This document shows, piece after piece, positions 25,745-34,916 of a stretch of DNA of 64,000 bases. The DNA lies in contig NZ_JAVSNJ010000012.1 of the NCBI RefSeq assembly GCF_032144095.1, positions 1-64,000 on the forward strand, in the 5' to 3' direction. The notes under the pieces were generated by a model, which made no database searches, was not told the DNA's origin, and was given only the letters and a program-made list of their open reading frames with translations. A program made the translations under genes and the position numbers. This stretch comes from Sphaerochaeta sp032144095. GTDB lineage: Bacteria > Spirochaetota > Spirochaetia > Sphaerochaetales > Sphaerochaetaceae. Within the stretch, counting starts at the first letter, position 1. Every line of letters begins with the position of its first letter.

Positions 25745-27829
25745 ATGAGCGTTGTCAGCACAGACCTGAGGAATGTCGCAATCATTGGCCACAACGAAAC
25801 CGGGAAAACCACGTTATTGGAACAGATGTTGTTCTATGCAAAAGTGATTTCCCGGGCAGAAACCGTAGCAAGTGGAAAAACGACCAGCGACTTTACTGAA
25901 GAGGAGATCGCAAACAAGATCTCCATTCACGCCTCCCTTGTCTCCCTTAACTGGGAAGGCAAGACACTCAATCTTCTCGATACTCCGGGAACGGCAGCGT
26001 TTATCGGAGAGACCATCTGCGGATTTCGTTCCTGCGAATCAGCCCTGATGGTAGTGGATGGACGCGATGGTGCACAGATAGAGACCATCAAGCTTTGGCG
26101 CCATCTTGATGAAAGAAACAAACCACGGGCGGTATTCATCAACAAGATGAATCGCGACCGTGCAGACTATACTGCAGTATTGCAGGACCTCAATGACACA
26201 TTCAAGACGACCTTTATCCCGGTGGTCATCCCTGTGGGATCGGGTAAGGATTTCAAGGGTGTCATCAACCTCATAGAGAACCAGTACTATGCCCTGGGTG
26301 ATGATGGAAAGGAAAAAGCAACTGAAATTCCTGAAGACCTGAAGGAGTATGTTGAAGAATATCGGTCAGCCCTCATTGAGAATGCGGCTGAAGGTGCCGA
26401 TGACCTGATAGAAAAATACTTTGAGGCAGGTACCCTGGACAAGGATGAAATACGCCGGGGCCTGAGGGAAGGGCTTGACCAGAACCGTGTCGTACCGGTG
26501 TTCTGTGGTGCAGGTGAACTAGGCCTTGGAATAACGAGCATGCTGAACTTCATCCGCTACAACTTCCCCAAACCACTGGGCAAGAATGAGTGGGTCTATG
26601 ACAAGGAAGGGAATGTCACCCCCTACCCCATTACCGAGGAAGGAATGGCAAGTGCTGTTGTGTTCAAGACAACCCTTGACCAGTTCAGCGGCAAGCTCAG
26701 CTTCCTGAAGGTAGTCACCGGTACCCTGAGAGGGGATACCGAGCTGTACAATCCCTCAATAGGGAAGAAGGAACGTGCAGGAAAGGTCTACCGCATGATA
26801 GGCAAGAAACTCGTCGAGGTTGATGCCCTGTGCGCCGGGGACATTGGTATCATAGCAAAGAGCAATATTGCAGCGACCAACTCCACCCTTCTGGAAAATA
26901 CTGACCTCAACTTCAAGTTCAAGAAGGTAGCCTTCCCACAACCCATCTATGCCCTTGCCATCTCGGCTGAGGACAAGAAGAGTGAAGTCAAGATGAACGA
27001 GGCCCTGCACAAGGTAAAGGAAGAGGACCTCACCTTCATGATCCGATTCAACGAGGAGACCAAGGAGTCGGTGGTATCAGGGATGGGAGAACTGCACATC
27101 AACATGATCCTGAACAAGATCATGGACAAGCAGAAGATCACCATCCAGACAAAACTGCCTAGGGTTGCCTACCGTGAGACCATCACCAAAAAGAGTGGCG
27201 TAGTCGAATACTCCCACAAGAAGCAGAGCGGTGGCCATGGCCAGTACGCCCGTGTCCTCATTGAGATAGAACCTATCGAACGTGGCGAGCAGTATAGCTT
27301 CACCAACGCCATCAAGGGAGGTTCGGTGAGCAAGGGCTACATCCCTGGCATCGAGAAGGGCCTGCACGAACAGATGCTCGAAGGCTTTTTGGCCGGCTAT
27401 CCTGTGGTTGATGTGGGCATCACCCTCGTCGATGGAAAGGAGCACCCTGTAGACTCGAGCGAAATGGCGTTCAAGCTCGCTGCAAAGGGAGCTATGAAGT
27501 TGGCCATGGCAAAGGCCGGGGCCGTGCTACTTGAACCCATCATGAAACTTAGTGTATATATAGAGAATGAGTATCTGGGAGATATCCTCTCCGACCTCTC
27601 CGGAAAACGGGGTAGGGTTTTGGGGCAGGAGGATATTGGGCATCTACAGCTTGTAAAGGCCCTTGTTCCCCAATCTGAACTGTTGAACTATGCCATTGAC
27701 CTCAAGTCTATGACCAGTGGCACGGGAAGCTTCGAAATGGAATTCGACCATTACGAGCCGTTGAGCGGCAGGCTTGCCGATGAGGTAATTAGCTCCTACA
27801 AGGAATCCTTGCAAGAGGAAGAGGCGTAG
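25745..27829 (+). CDS. EF-G-like translational GTPase, altered G domain
   Basis: 694 residues of the EF-G-like subclass found beside true EF-G in many bacteria. The P loop is GHNETGKTT, and NKMN stands in place of NKxD. The G3 motif is D79-TPGT, so the catalytic His after DTPG is Thr. Domains II-V follow, with SGGHGQYARV and the SGTGSFEMEF end. The function of this subclass is uncertain; it may act on the ribosome with slow or altered GTP hydrolysis. AAAGGAGG ends three bases before ATG 25745, so the 84-residue upstream extension is rejected. Confidence 0.88.
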   Translation: MSVVSTDLRNVAIIGHNETGKTTLLEQMLFYAKVISRAETVASGKTTSDFTEEEIANKISIHASLVSLNWEGKTLNLLDTPGTAAFIGETICGFRSCESALMVVDGRDGAQIETIKLWRHLDERNKPRAVFINKMNRDRADYTAVLQDLNDTFKTTFIPVVIPVGSGKDFKGVINLIENQYYALGDDGKEKATEIPEDLKEYVEEYRSALIENAAEGADDLIEKYFEAGTLDKDEIRRGLREGLDQNRVVPVFCGAGELGLGITSMLNFIRYNFPKPLGKNEWVYDKEGNVTPYPITEEGMASAVVFKTTLDQFSGKLSFLKVVTGTLRGDTELYNPSIGKKERAGKVYRMIGKKLVEVDALCAGDIGIIAKSNIAATNSTLLENTDLNFKFKKVAFPQPIYALAISAEDKKSEVKMNEALHKVKEEDLTFMIRFNEETKESVVSGMGELHINMILNKIMDKQKITIQTKLPRVAYRETITKKSGVVEYSHKKQSGGHGQYARVLIEIEPIERGEQYSFTNAIKGGSVSKGYIPGIEKGLHEQMLEGFLAGYPVVDVGITLVDGKEHPVDSSEMAFKLAAKGAMKLAMAKAGAVLLEPIMKLSVYIENEYLGDILSDLSGKRGRVLGQEDIGHLQLVKALVPQSELLNYAIDLKSMTSGTGSFEMEFDHYEPLSGRLADEVISSYKESLQEEEA

Positions 27830-27896
27830 GATGGGGAACAATCAGGAACCGAAAGGTTTTACTCTGATTGCTTGAGAGTGCATTTGTAAAGAATTT

Positions 27897-27928
27897 GGAA
27901 GGGAGTTTGCGGCGGCAAGCTCCCTTCC
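27897..27928. terminator. Hairpin between the EF-G-like gene and trmB
   Basis: A 14-bp stem (27897-27910 with 27915-27928, one G-U) with loop GGCG lies between two convergent genes. T runs are weak on both sides, so it is a terminator-like or mRNA-stabilising hairpin. Its arm shares GGAAGGGA with the hairpin at 25504-25535. Confidence 0.5.
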
Positions 27929-27965
27929 CTCATTATTGGCTTTATTTTGTTGCCAATGATGGTGG

Positions 27966-28691
27966 TCAGATCTTCTCGACCCACACCTCATTGATGGGAA
28001 ACTCCTGGGCCAGACCCTTCTGCTCAAAGCTGGTAGTGGGCCTCCATGGCCTTGGAGGGGCAAAGCCCCCATAGGGGTTCACCAACGAAGGGACCTTTGC
28101 AAAGACATCCACCATCTGGAAGGCATACTCCTCCCAGTCTGTAACACAGTAGATATAGCCACCCTGTTTGAGCTTGTTGGCAAGAAGCCTTGCCAGAGGC
28201 TCCTGGATAAGCCTCCTCTTCTGGTGCTTTTTCTTTTGCCAGGGATCAGGAAAGAAAATATGAAAGCCTGCAACGGAGGAGTCGGCTATCATGGAAGTTA
28301 GGACATCCACAGCGTCAAAGCGCATGAGCCTGATGTTTTCCATGCCATCCTTTCCGACCAGGGAGAGCAATTTGGCAAAGCCGGAGAGGAACACCTCAAG
28401 ACCAAGGTAGTTGTATTCATCACGCTCCTTGGCAATCCTATGCGTTGAGGAGCCCATGCCAAACCCAATTTCAATGATCAATGGCTTGTCATTGCCGAAC
28501 AGAGCCTTGAAATCCACCACCTTCGGCTGGAATTCAAGCACATGGCTCTTGTGGTAGAGACGAAGGGCCTCTATCTGGAAGGGCTTCAACGAGCCCGAGC
28601 GCAAGACAAAACTCTTTATCGGCCTGTGGGTGCCTAGTTCACGAGTCTCCACAGTTGCCAATGAGGGGATCTCGTCAAAAATCGTATCCAT
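27966..28691 (-). CDS. trmB: tRNA (guanine-N7-)-methyltransferase
   Basis: 241 residues. TrmB makes m7G46 in the tRNA variable loop using S-adenosylmethionine. The SAM-binding motif is IIEIGFGMGSSTHRIAK, and the family signature FFPDPWQKKKHQKRRL is intact, followed by the C-terminal TDWEEY. The start lies 8 nt after the mfd stop codon, so the two genes form an operon. Confidence 0.94.
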   Translation of the reverse strand: MDTIFDEIPSLATVETRELGTHRPIKSFVLRSGSLKPFQIEALRLYHKSHVLEFQPKVVDFKALFGNDKPLIIEIGFGMGSSTHRIAKERDEYNYLGLEVFLSGFAKLLSLVGKDGMENIRLMRFDAVDVLTSMIADSSVAGFHIFFPDPWQKKKHQKRRLIQEPLARLLANKLKQGGYIYCVTDWEEYAFQMVDVFAKVPSLVNPYGGFAPPRPWRPTTSFEQKGLAQEFPINEVWVEKI

Positions 28692-28699
28692 CCTAACTC

Positions 28700-31600
28700 C
28701 TACAACAGTCTCTGCAGCTGCTCCATGAGGAACAGGGCCTTGTCCTTCAGGGAGACTGCATCAATCTTCATATGCATGAAATTCATCCGTCTGGGGTCGA
28801 TGGTGACACGCCTGTTGCTCAGGGCTATGAGGGCCATCACCTTATCGACATTCAATTTCGCTACCCTACCAAACTCCAGGGTGACAACCCCCTTACGGTC
28901 TGTAAGATGGATGATGGATAGCTTTCTGCAGAGTATCTTGATCTCCGCAATATAGAGGAGGTTTGCTACCTCCTCAGGGGGTGGGCCGAACCTGTCCGCC
29001 AGCTCACTGTTGAGCTGCTGCAGCTGTTTCTCATCGGCTATGGAGGATATCTTGCGATAGATATCGAACTTGACCGTGGGGGCCTTGATGTAGGAATCGG
29101 GGATGAAACCGGTGTAGTCGAGTTCCAGGAATACTTCCTTCTCCCTCTCGCTCTCCCCACTCTTCTGTAGGTCGGCAATGGCCTCGTCAAGGATCCTGAT
29201 GTACATGTCCAGTCCCACCGAGGCAAGCTGGCCGCTCTGCTCCCTGCCCAGAAGGTTTCCTGTCCCCCTGATCTCCATATCCTTCATGGCGACCTTGAAG
29301 CCCGACCCAAGCTCGGTATTCTCACTGATGATCTTCAGCCGCTTCACTGCAATCTCGCTCAAGGCACTGCCCTGGGGGTAGAAGAGGTAGGCGTAGGCCT
29401 GTCGGTCGTTTCGCCCGACCCTTCCCCGCAGTTGGTAGAGCTGGCTCAAGCCATAGCGGTCGGCACGGTCGATGATGATGGTATTTACGTTGGGGATGTC
29501 GATACCGTTCTCGATGATGGTCGTCGAGACCAGGACCTGGATGCCCTGATGGACAAATCGACGCATGGTATCTTCCAGCTGGGAGCTGTCCATCTGGCCA
29601 TGGGCGCTCTCGATGATAAGCTCGGGAAGATTCTGCGATAGCTGCATCACTACCTGGTCAAGGGTCTCGATCCTGTTGTGGAGGAAGAAGACCTGTCCAC
29701 CGCGGGCAACCTCTTCCCGTATCGCCTTGTAGATGATGTACTCATCGTACTCACCGATATTTGTCTTGATAGGCATACGGGCAATGGGAGGGGTGGTCAA
29801 AAGTGACATGTCACGGATCTTGAGCAGGGACATGTAGAGGGTCCTGGGGATCGGGGTGGCACTGAGGGAGAGCGAGTCGATGCTCGTCCTGAGGCTCTTG
29901 ATGCGTTCCTTGTCCTTGACACCGAAACGCTGTTCCTCGTCGACGACCAACAGGCCGAGGTCACGATAGAGGATATCCTTCTGCAGGATCCTATGGGTGC
30001 CGAACAGGATGTCCACCTTCCCCTCGGCCACGGCCAACAAGGAGAGCTTCTGCTCTTTCTTCGGCACGATGCGTGAAAGATGGGCACACCTGATGGGAAA
30101 GGTCCCCACCCGCTTGATGAAGTTGTCATAGTGCTGTTCGGCAAGGATGGTGGTAGGGGCAAGGAAGGCAACCTGCTTGCCTCCCATCACAGCCTTGAAG
30201 GCAGCCCTGAAGGCTATCTCTGTCTTTCCGTAGCCGACATCCCCACAGACCAGGCGGTCCATGACCATCGGCTTCTCCATGTCTTCCTTGATGTCCTCTA
30301 TGCAGGTAAGCTGGTCGGCCGTCTCGTCGAAGGGGAAGGAAGCCTCGAACTGGAGCTGCCAGTCGGTATCCTTGGGAAAGGCAAAGCCGACACTGTTCTT
30401 GCGCTTGGCATAGAGGCTGATGAGATGCTTGGCCAGATCCTCTGCGCTCTTCCTGGCCTTTGCCTTCTTGTTCTCCCAACCCTGTCCTCCAAGCTTGTCC
30501 TTTTTGGGGACACCTTGTTCACTGCCGATGTAGCGTTGGATCAGGTTGGCCTGTTCGATCGGGACATAGAGCAGTTCGCCATCGGCATAGGCGATCTTGA
30601 TGAAGTCACGCTCGCGGTCAAAGCTGGAGACGCGGTCGATCTTGACGAACTGGCCTACCCCGTAGTTCACATGGACGACATAGTCGCCCTCGTTGAGGTC
30701 GACGAACGAGTCAAGGGGGGAGGATTGGGTATGCTGCAGCGTCTTGACCACCTGGCGCCTGCGGCCGAAGATCTCATGCTCACAGATTGCTATGACCTTT
30801 TCGCTGGGGATGGAGAAGCCCCCGGCTATCTCCTGGTTCTCCCACTGGAGAAACGGGAACTCCGCAAGCATCTGGGAAAGGCGCTGTTTCTGCAGGTTGT
30901 TTTCGGTGAAGACCGTCACCTGCCACCCATTTTTCTCCAAGCTTCTCAACTCATCCTTCAGCAGGACAAAGTTCCCAAAATAGGAACGGGGCCCGCCGAT
31001 ATCAAACGAATAGGCACCCGCTTTCTGTCCTGTGATGTCCAGGAGGGTGAGGGCTCTTGTAGCCTGTTTCTGGAACTGGGGAAAGTCGAAGAGAAGCTCA
31101 TCGGGTTTCAGGGAATTCCGGTCTTCCAGGAAGGCCTCCCGGTAGAGGGCCTTTGCCTCCAGGGTGAGGCTATGGTAGCTGGTGGCCAGCCGTTGGTCAC
31201 CCACAAAGCAGAAATAGTCATCCTTGGCAAAGTACTCCTCGATAGAGGAGGCAAGGAGCTTTGCATTGGCGGCATCAACCAGGGAGATGGAAAACCGGTC
31301 AATCTTGGCGGTGGTTTCCTGGGTTATCGGGTCGTAGGAGCTGATCTTCCCCACCTTGTCCCAATCGGCGTAGATCCTGAAGGGGGTGTCACTTTCATAG
31401 GGATAGATGTCGAGCACCTCACCGCGGACAGTGAATTCACCAGGGGCAGAGGTGGCAACCGTATTGAGATAGCCTGCATTGGCCAGCTCGGAGGAAAGTG
31501 CAATGGGGTCGAAAGGTGCATTCACCCGTATGGTGAGGTTTGCATCGTTGAGGGCCGTTGGGGATACAACCGGGCTTACGAAGGGCCTGAGGTGGGTGAC

Positions 31601-31990
31601 TATGATGCCATGGGTGCAATCCTTGATGGAATTGAGCCGCTTGAGCTGGGAGTATTCGATATCGTCACCACTGAATGAGGAGTAGAGCTTCCTCCCATGG
31701 CTGGGAAGGTAGATGGTCTTGACCTCATCCATGCTCAGGGGGGTCTGCATGACCGACTTTGCATCGACGCGCAAGCCACAATCCTTCAGCAAGGCAAGGG
31801 CACTCTCCTCAGTAGGGCAGACCACCCAGATCCGCTTCTTTTCCCTGCGGCTAAGCAAGCGCAAAAAAAGCGCCAGCGGGTAGCCCTCCAACCCCTGGAT
31901 AGCGAGTGATGATGCTCCTGTGGCATACGCCTTGTAGGCAGGACTACTTTTGATATACGATTGGACAACGGTGGCTATTGGCATTTGCAT
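28700..31990 (-). CDS. mfd: Transcription-repair coupling factor
   Basis: 1096 residues from ATG 31990. Mfd removes stalled RNA polymerase at DNA lesions and recruits UvrA. The UvrB-homology region is N-terminal. The RNA-polymerase-interacting region contains VHVNYGVGQF (about 480), then come the helicase motifs GDVGYGKTEIAFRA, DEEQRFG and SATPIPRTL. The TRG and regulatory domain are C-terminal. The open frame runs to 32068, but that would overlap the divergent gene at 32034, so I use the first internal ATG. The SD there is weak and the start is uncertain by a few codons. Confidence 0.94.
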   Translation of the reverse strand: MQMPIATVVQSYIKSSPAYKAYATGASSLAIQGLEGYPLALFLRLLSRREKKRIWVVCPTEESALALLKDCGLRVDAKSVMQTPLSMDEVKTIYLPSHGRKLYSSFSGDDIEYSQLKRLNSIKDCTHGIIVTHLRPFVSPVVSPTALNDANLTIRVNAPFDPIALSSELANAGYLNTVATSAPGEFTVRGEVLDIYPYESDTPFRIYADWDKVGKISSYDPITQETTAKIDRFSISLVDAANAKLLASSIEEYFAKDDYFCFVGDQRLATSYHSLTLEAKALYREAFLEDRNSLKPDELLFDFPQFQKQATRALTLLDITGQKAGAYSFDIGGPRSYFGNFVLLKDELRSLEKNGWQVTVFTENNLQKQRLSQMLAEFPFLQWENQEIAGGFSIPSEKVIAICEHEIFGRRRQVVKTLQHTQSSPLDSFVDLNEGDYVVHVNYGVGQFVKIDRVSSFDRERDFIKIAYADGELLYVPIEQANLIQRYIGSEQGVPKKDKLGGQGWENKKAKARKSAEDLAKHLISLYAKRKNSVGFAFPKDTDWQLQFEASFPFDETADQLTCIEDIKEDMEKPMVMDRLVCGDVGYGKTEIAFRAAFKAVMGGKQVAFLAPTTILAEQHYDNFIKRVGTFPIRCAHLSRIVPKKEQKLSLLAVAEGKVDILFGTHRILQKDILYRDLGLLVVDEEQRFGVKDKERIKSLRTSIDSLSLSATPIPRTLYMSLLKIRDMSLLTTPPIARMPIKTNIGEYDEYIIYKAIREEVARGGQVFFLHNRIETLDQVVMQLSQNLPELIIESAHGQMDSSQLEDTMRRFVHQGIQVLVSTTIIENGIDIPNVNTIIIDRADRYGLSQLYQLRGRVGRNDRQAYAYLFYPQGSALSEIAVKRLKIISENTELGSGFKVAMKDMEIRGTGNLLGREQSGQLASVGLDMYIRILDEAIADLQKSGESEREKEVFLELDYTGFIPDSYIKAPTVKFDIYRKISSIADEKQLQQLNSELADRFGPPPEEVANLLYIAEIKILCRKLSIIHLTDRKGVVTLEFGRVAKLNVDKVMALIALSNRRVTIDPRRMNFMHMKIDAVSLKDKALFLMEQLQRLL

Positions 31991-32033
31991 AAGCGCCACT
32001 ACCCTATCATGAGCAAGAAGGTTATGCAATAGA

Positions 32034-32840
32034 ATGGAATTACAACTTGACAGTGAAAAACTTGACATACTCGCAGAAGCCGTCCGTTCCTCAGGCCTCT
32101 ATGCACAAGAGAAGCAAAAAGAGATTACCCGCTCCTACAAACAGGACGGAACGGTCATAACAGAGACAGACCTCACCATTTCCAGGCGCATCATCGATGT
32201 CGTACAAACCCTTTTCCCAGAAGCGAATATCATCAGCGAGGAGACACTCACCGAGTTTGATGAAGACGCCCCTTGCACCTTTGTCCTTGACCCCATCGAC
32301 GGCACCGATGTCTATTCGCAAGGACTGCCTTGCTGGGCTGTTGCCCTGGGAATCCTTGACAGGAACCGCAAACCTGTAGGGGCTTATATAGCGGCTCCAA
32401 GATGGGGGGTGGGAAGTGATTCGCTCTTTGTCCGCCTCGACCCGGGCAAGCGGGTCCTGCTCAACGATGAGCTCTTTGAGGCCCATGGAGACAAGGACAT
32501 ACCGGAGCAGATAACCATGGGATCCAGTGGCCAGCGCCTGATGGATTTTTCCCATTTCTATGGGAAGATCCGAATATTTGGCAGCAGCATCCTGCACATG
32601 CTCGCCCCTGCGATCTACTCACACATCCAGGGATGCATCAACCAAAGCTGCTATGTCTGGGATATTACGGCAAGCCATGCAGTCCTGTTGGCCCTGGGGA
32701 TGGACATAGAGTATGTGGACGGTAGCGAGTTTGTCTACGATGACGATTTCGTGCTCCGACGCAAACCCTTCGGCCTCTCCTTCTATGCGGGCACCAAGGC
32801 ATGCAGGGCCGAGATGGCCAAGATCCTCCCCTCTAGATAG
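32034..32840 (+). CDS. Inositol monophosphatase family phosphatase
   Basis: 268 residues of the Mg2+-dependent, Li+-sensitive phosphomonoesterase superfamily. Metal ligands are E69-E70 in ISEET and D86/D89 in DPIDGT, with a later VWDITASHAV motif. Members hydrolyse inositol phosphates, histidinol phosphate or 3'-phosphoadenosine 5'-phosphate (CysQ). The VLDPIDGTDVY spacing does not choose between these. It is divergent from mfd by 43 nt and overlaps the next, convergent gene by 8 nt. Confidence 0.85.
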   Translation: MELQLDSEKLDILAEAVRSSGLYAQEKQKEITRSYKQDGTVITETDLTISRRIIDVVQTLFPEANIISEETLTEFDEDAPCTFVLDPIDGTDVYSQGLPCWAVALGILDRNRKPVGAYIAAPRWGVGSDSLFVRLDPGKRVLLNDELFEAHGDKDIPEQITMGSSGQRLMDFSHFYGKIRIFGSSILHMLAPAIYSHIQGCINQSCYVWDITASHAVLLALGMDIEYVDGSEFVYDDDFVLRRKPFGLSFYAGTKACRAEMAKILPSR

Positions 32841-33528
32841 AGGAGGCAGGAATCTTGCCCTGTTCATGCCAGGCCCTGGCCAGGTAGATGAACGGGGTAT
32901 CAAAAATGGCGACAACCCACTTCAGGGCAAAGGTGCTGATGAGTATCTGGACCAGTACGGAGAGGGGATAGACTCCCCAAAATGCGATGAAGGTGAAGAT
33001 CAGGGTATCGATGAGCTGGCTGACAAAGGTGCTGAAGTTGTTCCTCAGCCAAAGGTACCCTCTCCCTGGTTTTTTGGCCTTCCAGAAATCATAGGCCCAT
33101 ATGTCGTGGGTGTTGCTCACCAGATAGGCAACCATCGAGCCCATGGCGATGCGGGGCATCAGGCCAAAGATGGTATGCAGTGCAGGGTCTGCGATATCGG
33201 AAGAGGAAGGCTGGAAAAGCAGGGCCACCTGCATGAGGACCGTCATGGAAAGCAGGGCAAAGAAACCCAGCCTGATAGCTCTGCTGGACTCCTTCTTGCC
33301 ATATATCTCACTGAGGATGTCGGTTACCAGGAAACTGGTGGCATAGACAATGTTTCCCAGGGTGGCTTCCAGGCCAAAGATTTGGACATTCTTGGTTACC
33401 TGGATATTTGCCAGGATGATGCTGATCGGGATCCAGGCAAACAGCCCCAGTTTTCCCCAGAACCTAAAGGCGAACATGATCGCTGCAAAATCCAGAGCCA
33501 GGAGCAAAAACCATAGGAGTTCATTCAT
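32833..33528 (-). CDS. Queuosine precursor transporter (YhhQ/VUT family)
   Basis: 231 residues with six or more membrane helices. Family motifs include NIVYATSFLVTDILSEIYGKK and FWGVYPLSVLVQILISTFALKW. YhhQ imports preQ0/preQ1 for queuosine tRNA modification. Nothing else for queuosine is in the window. It lies 12 nt downstream of a P-loop NTPase gene, in one leftward operon. Its 3' end overlaps the phosphatase gene by 8 nt. Confidence 0.9.
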   Translation of the reverse strand: MNELLWFLLLALDFAAIMFAFRFWGKLGLFAWIPISIILANIQVTKNVQIFGLEATLGNIVYATSFLVTDILSEIYGKKESSRAIRLGFFALLSMTVLMQVALLFQPSSSDIADPALHTIFGLMPRIAMGSMVAYLVSNTHDIWAYDFWKAKKPGRGYLWLRNNFSTFVSQLIDTLIFTFIAFWGVYPLSVLVQILISTFALKWVVAIFDTPFIYLARAWHEQGKIPASSI

Positions 33529-33540
33529 CGTCGACTATCC

Positions 33541-34053
33541 TCACGTTGTGTACTGGCACCTGATGCACGACAGGGTATATCGATCGAGTGCATAATGGTG
33601 CATGACCTCTTCAAGAAAGGGAGAACGGACGGTAGCCAAAATATCCAAGCCTGGAGTTGCCAACGCCATTCTGAAGGAAGGGTCAAAACCCCCACCCTGT
33701 AGCTCAAACCTTCCAAGCTCGTCGAATACAGCCAAGGTGGCAGCAGGAAGTCTCTGCAGGAGCTGTTCATTGGCCCAGGCAAAGGCCGATTCGTCAACAG
33801 TAAACTTCCCAAGCCTGGTTGCGAACGGTATGTCGGACACGTACAGGGCCAACCGTGCTTCTTCCGAAAAGAGGTCTTTCAGTCTATAGCAGGTTTTTTC
33901 CTGATTGGCAAGGGATACAAAGCCACAAAGCTGTTCTGGCCGAAGATGCCTCTCCCTGAGCAAGGAGAGCAGGGTCGTTGTCTTGCCGCTGTCCCGTTCG
34001 CCGACTATCAGGGTTATCTGCTTACTGGACACCAAGAAAACTCTGCAGCACAT
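33541..34053 (-). CDS. P-loop NTPase, THEP1-like
   Basis: About 170 residues with Walker A GERDSGKTTTL near residue 18 and Walker B LAVFDELGRFE, the arrangement of the THEP1/nucleoside-triphosphatase and related DUF families. The C-terminus ends RCQYTT with CIRC. The start is uncertain: ATG 34053 overlaps the preceding gene by 32 nt, and GTG 34032 would overlap by 11. Either way it is translationally coupled to the ACT-like gene. Its target is unknown; the neighbouring transporter may hint at nucleoside or base salvage. Confidence 0.7.
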   Translation of the reverse strand: MCCRVFLVSSKQITLIVGERDSGKTTTLLSLLRERHLRPEQLCGFVSLANQEKTCYRLKDLFSEEARLALYVSDIPFATRLGKFTVDESAFAWANEQLLQRLPAATLAVFDELGRFELQGGGFDPSFRMALATPGLDILATVRSPFLEEVMHHYALDRYTLSCIRCQYTT

Positions 34054-34681
34054 CAAAGGCTTTCATGGAATCCTCCCGCTTGATGACAAAGGTAAGCTCA
34101 TTCATGGTTGAGACAATCTCGATCACGTTGATCTGCTCCCATGCAAGGCGACGAACCGCCTCATAGACCACCCCGGGGGTCTGCAGGAAATCCCCGGTAA
34201 ACACCAGTGAGAGGGCAACCAGGTCCTCCATCTCATGCAGGACCTCCTCTTCCTTTGCAAGCTCCGTTACCAGATGCCTGTATTTCTCGCTTACCGCAAG
34301 CGAAACCTCATGGCTTCCCAGGGTAATGTTCAAGAAATCACCCTTCTCTGTAGAGATCTGGCCATACAGGGCGCCGAGCTTGCTGATGAAGCTGTCTCGC
34401 CTGACCAGGTTCAGGTCAAATATGTTGGTCTTCATCACAATGCCATATTCCACGGTATTGTGCACTTCCTTCTGGTTTCGGCTCTTCAGCTCATCACCGT
34501 ACCTTCTGAGGGCCATGACAATTGCGGCGTTCTTCACCTCCTTGCCATAGGACTTCTCAACCTCAGGCAGGATCGACTGGGCATAATTGCTGAATGAAAG
34601 GATGCCACTGATGAGCATCTCATGTATGAAGGGGGACTTGTCCACGATTCGTTTGACACAACTACTGACCGATTCTGCCAT
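34022..34681 (-). CDS. ACT-domain-like protein, function unknown
   Basis: 219 residues. The last 70 (INVIEIVSTMNELTFVIKRE and AFDVLQSFL) read like an ACT regulatory domain from aspartate kinase, including the Asn-Glu-Leu-Thr turn that binds an amino acid in that family. The first 80 residues are helical and may bind DNA or oligomerise. I do not know a named family. AAGGAG lies seven bases before ATG 34681, so the longer frame is rejected. It is first in a three-gene operon with the NTPase and YhhQ. Confidence 0.7.
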   Translation of the reverse strand: MAESVSSCVKRIVDKSPFIHEMLISGILSFSNYAQSILPEVEKSYGKEVKNAAIVMALRRYGDELKSRNQKEVHNTVEYGIVMKTNIFDLNLVRRDSFISKLGALYGQISTEKGDFLNITLGSHEVSLAVSEKYRHLVTELAKEEEVLHEMEDLVALSLVFTGDFLQTPGVVYEAVRRLAWEQINVIEIVSTMNELTFVIKREDSMKAFDVLQSFLGVQ

Positions 34682-34703
34682 TCTTTGCTCCTTGCGATAT
34701 GTT

Positions 34704-34733
34704 ATTATAATCACAAGATAAGTATTTTTGCAA
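34704..34733 (-). promoter_or_regulatory. Promoter of the ACT/NTPase/YhhQ operon
   Basis: Read leftward, TTGCAA (34733-34728) and a perfect TATAAT (34709-34704) are 18 nt apart, 22 nt before the ATG. Confidence 0.7.
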
Positions 34734-34813
34734 CAAGTTGTCAAACAAATGTGAGATGAAGTACATACCAAGCATAGGCATCCAGAGGGTTTTCTACTTT
34801 TTTTATGCTTTGC

Positions 34814-34865
34814 CTAGTGTTTTTCCCAGCTAAATTCTCCATATAATAGCCCAAAAAAACACTAG
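34814..34865. promoter_or_regulatory. Paired CTAGTGTTT boxes before nrdR
   Basis: CTAGTGTTT (34814-34822) and its exact complement AAACACTAG (34857-34865) lie 43 bp apart, about four helical turns. The second is five bases before the nrdR -35 box. ACACTA-type half-sites resemble NrdR boxes, so autoregulation is likely but unproven. Confidence 0.5.
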
Positions 34866-34869
34866 ACGA

Positions 34870-34898
34870 TTGTAAAATCCCCTGTTTGGAACTATACT
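34870..34898 (+). promoter_or_regulatory. Promoter of nrdR
   Basis: TTGTAA (34870-34875) and TATACT (34893-34898) with a 17-nt spacer. The SD AGGAGG follows at 34905-34910. Confidence 0.75.
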
Positions 34899-34916
34899 GG
34901 ACCTAGGAGGATCGCC

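Noticed and set aside
30080..31678. 532-codon open frame antisense to mfd
   Set aside because: Shadow of a conserved gene: no SD, no known motif, and its reading frame mirrors Mfd codons.
31991..32068. N-terminal extension of Mfd
   Set aside because: It would overlap the start of the divergent phosphatase gene and adds no known domain.
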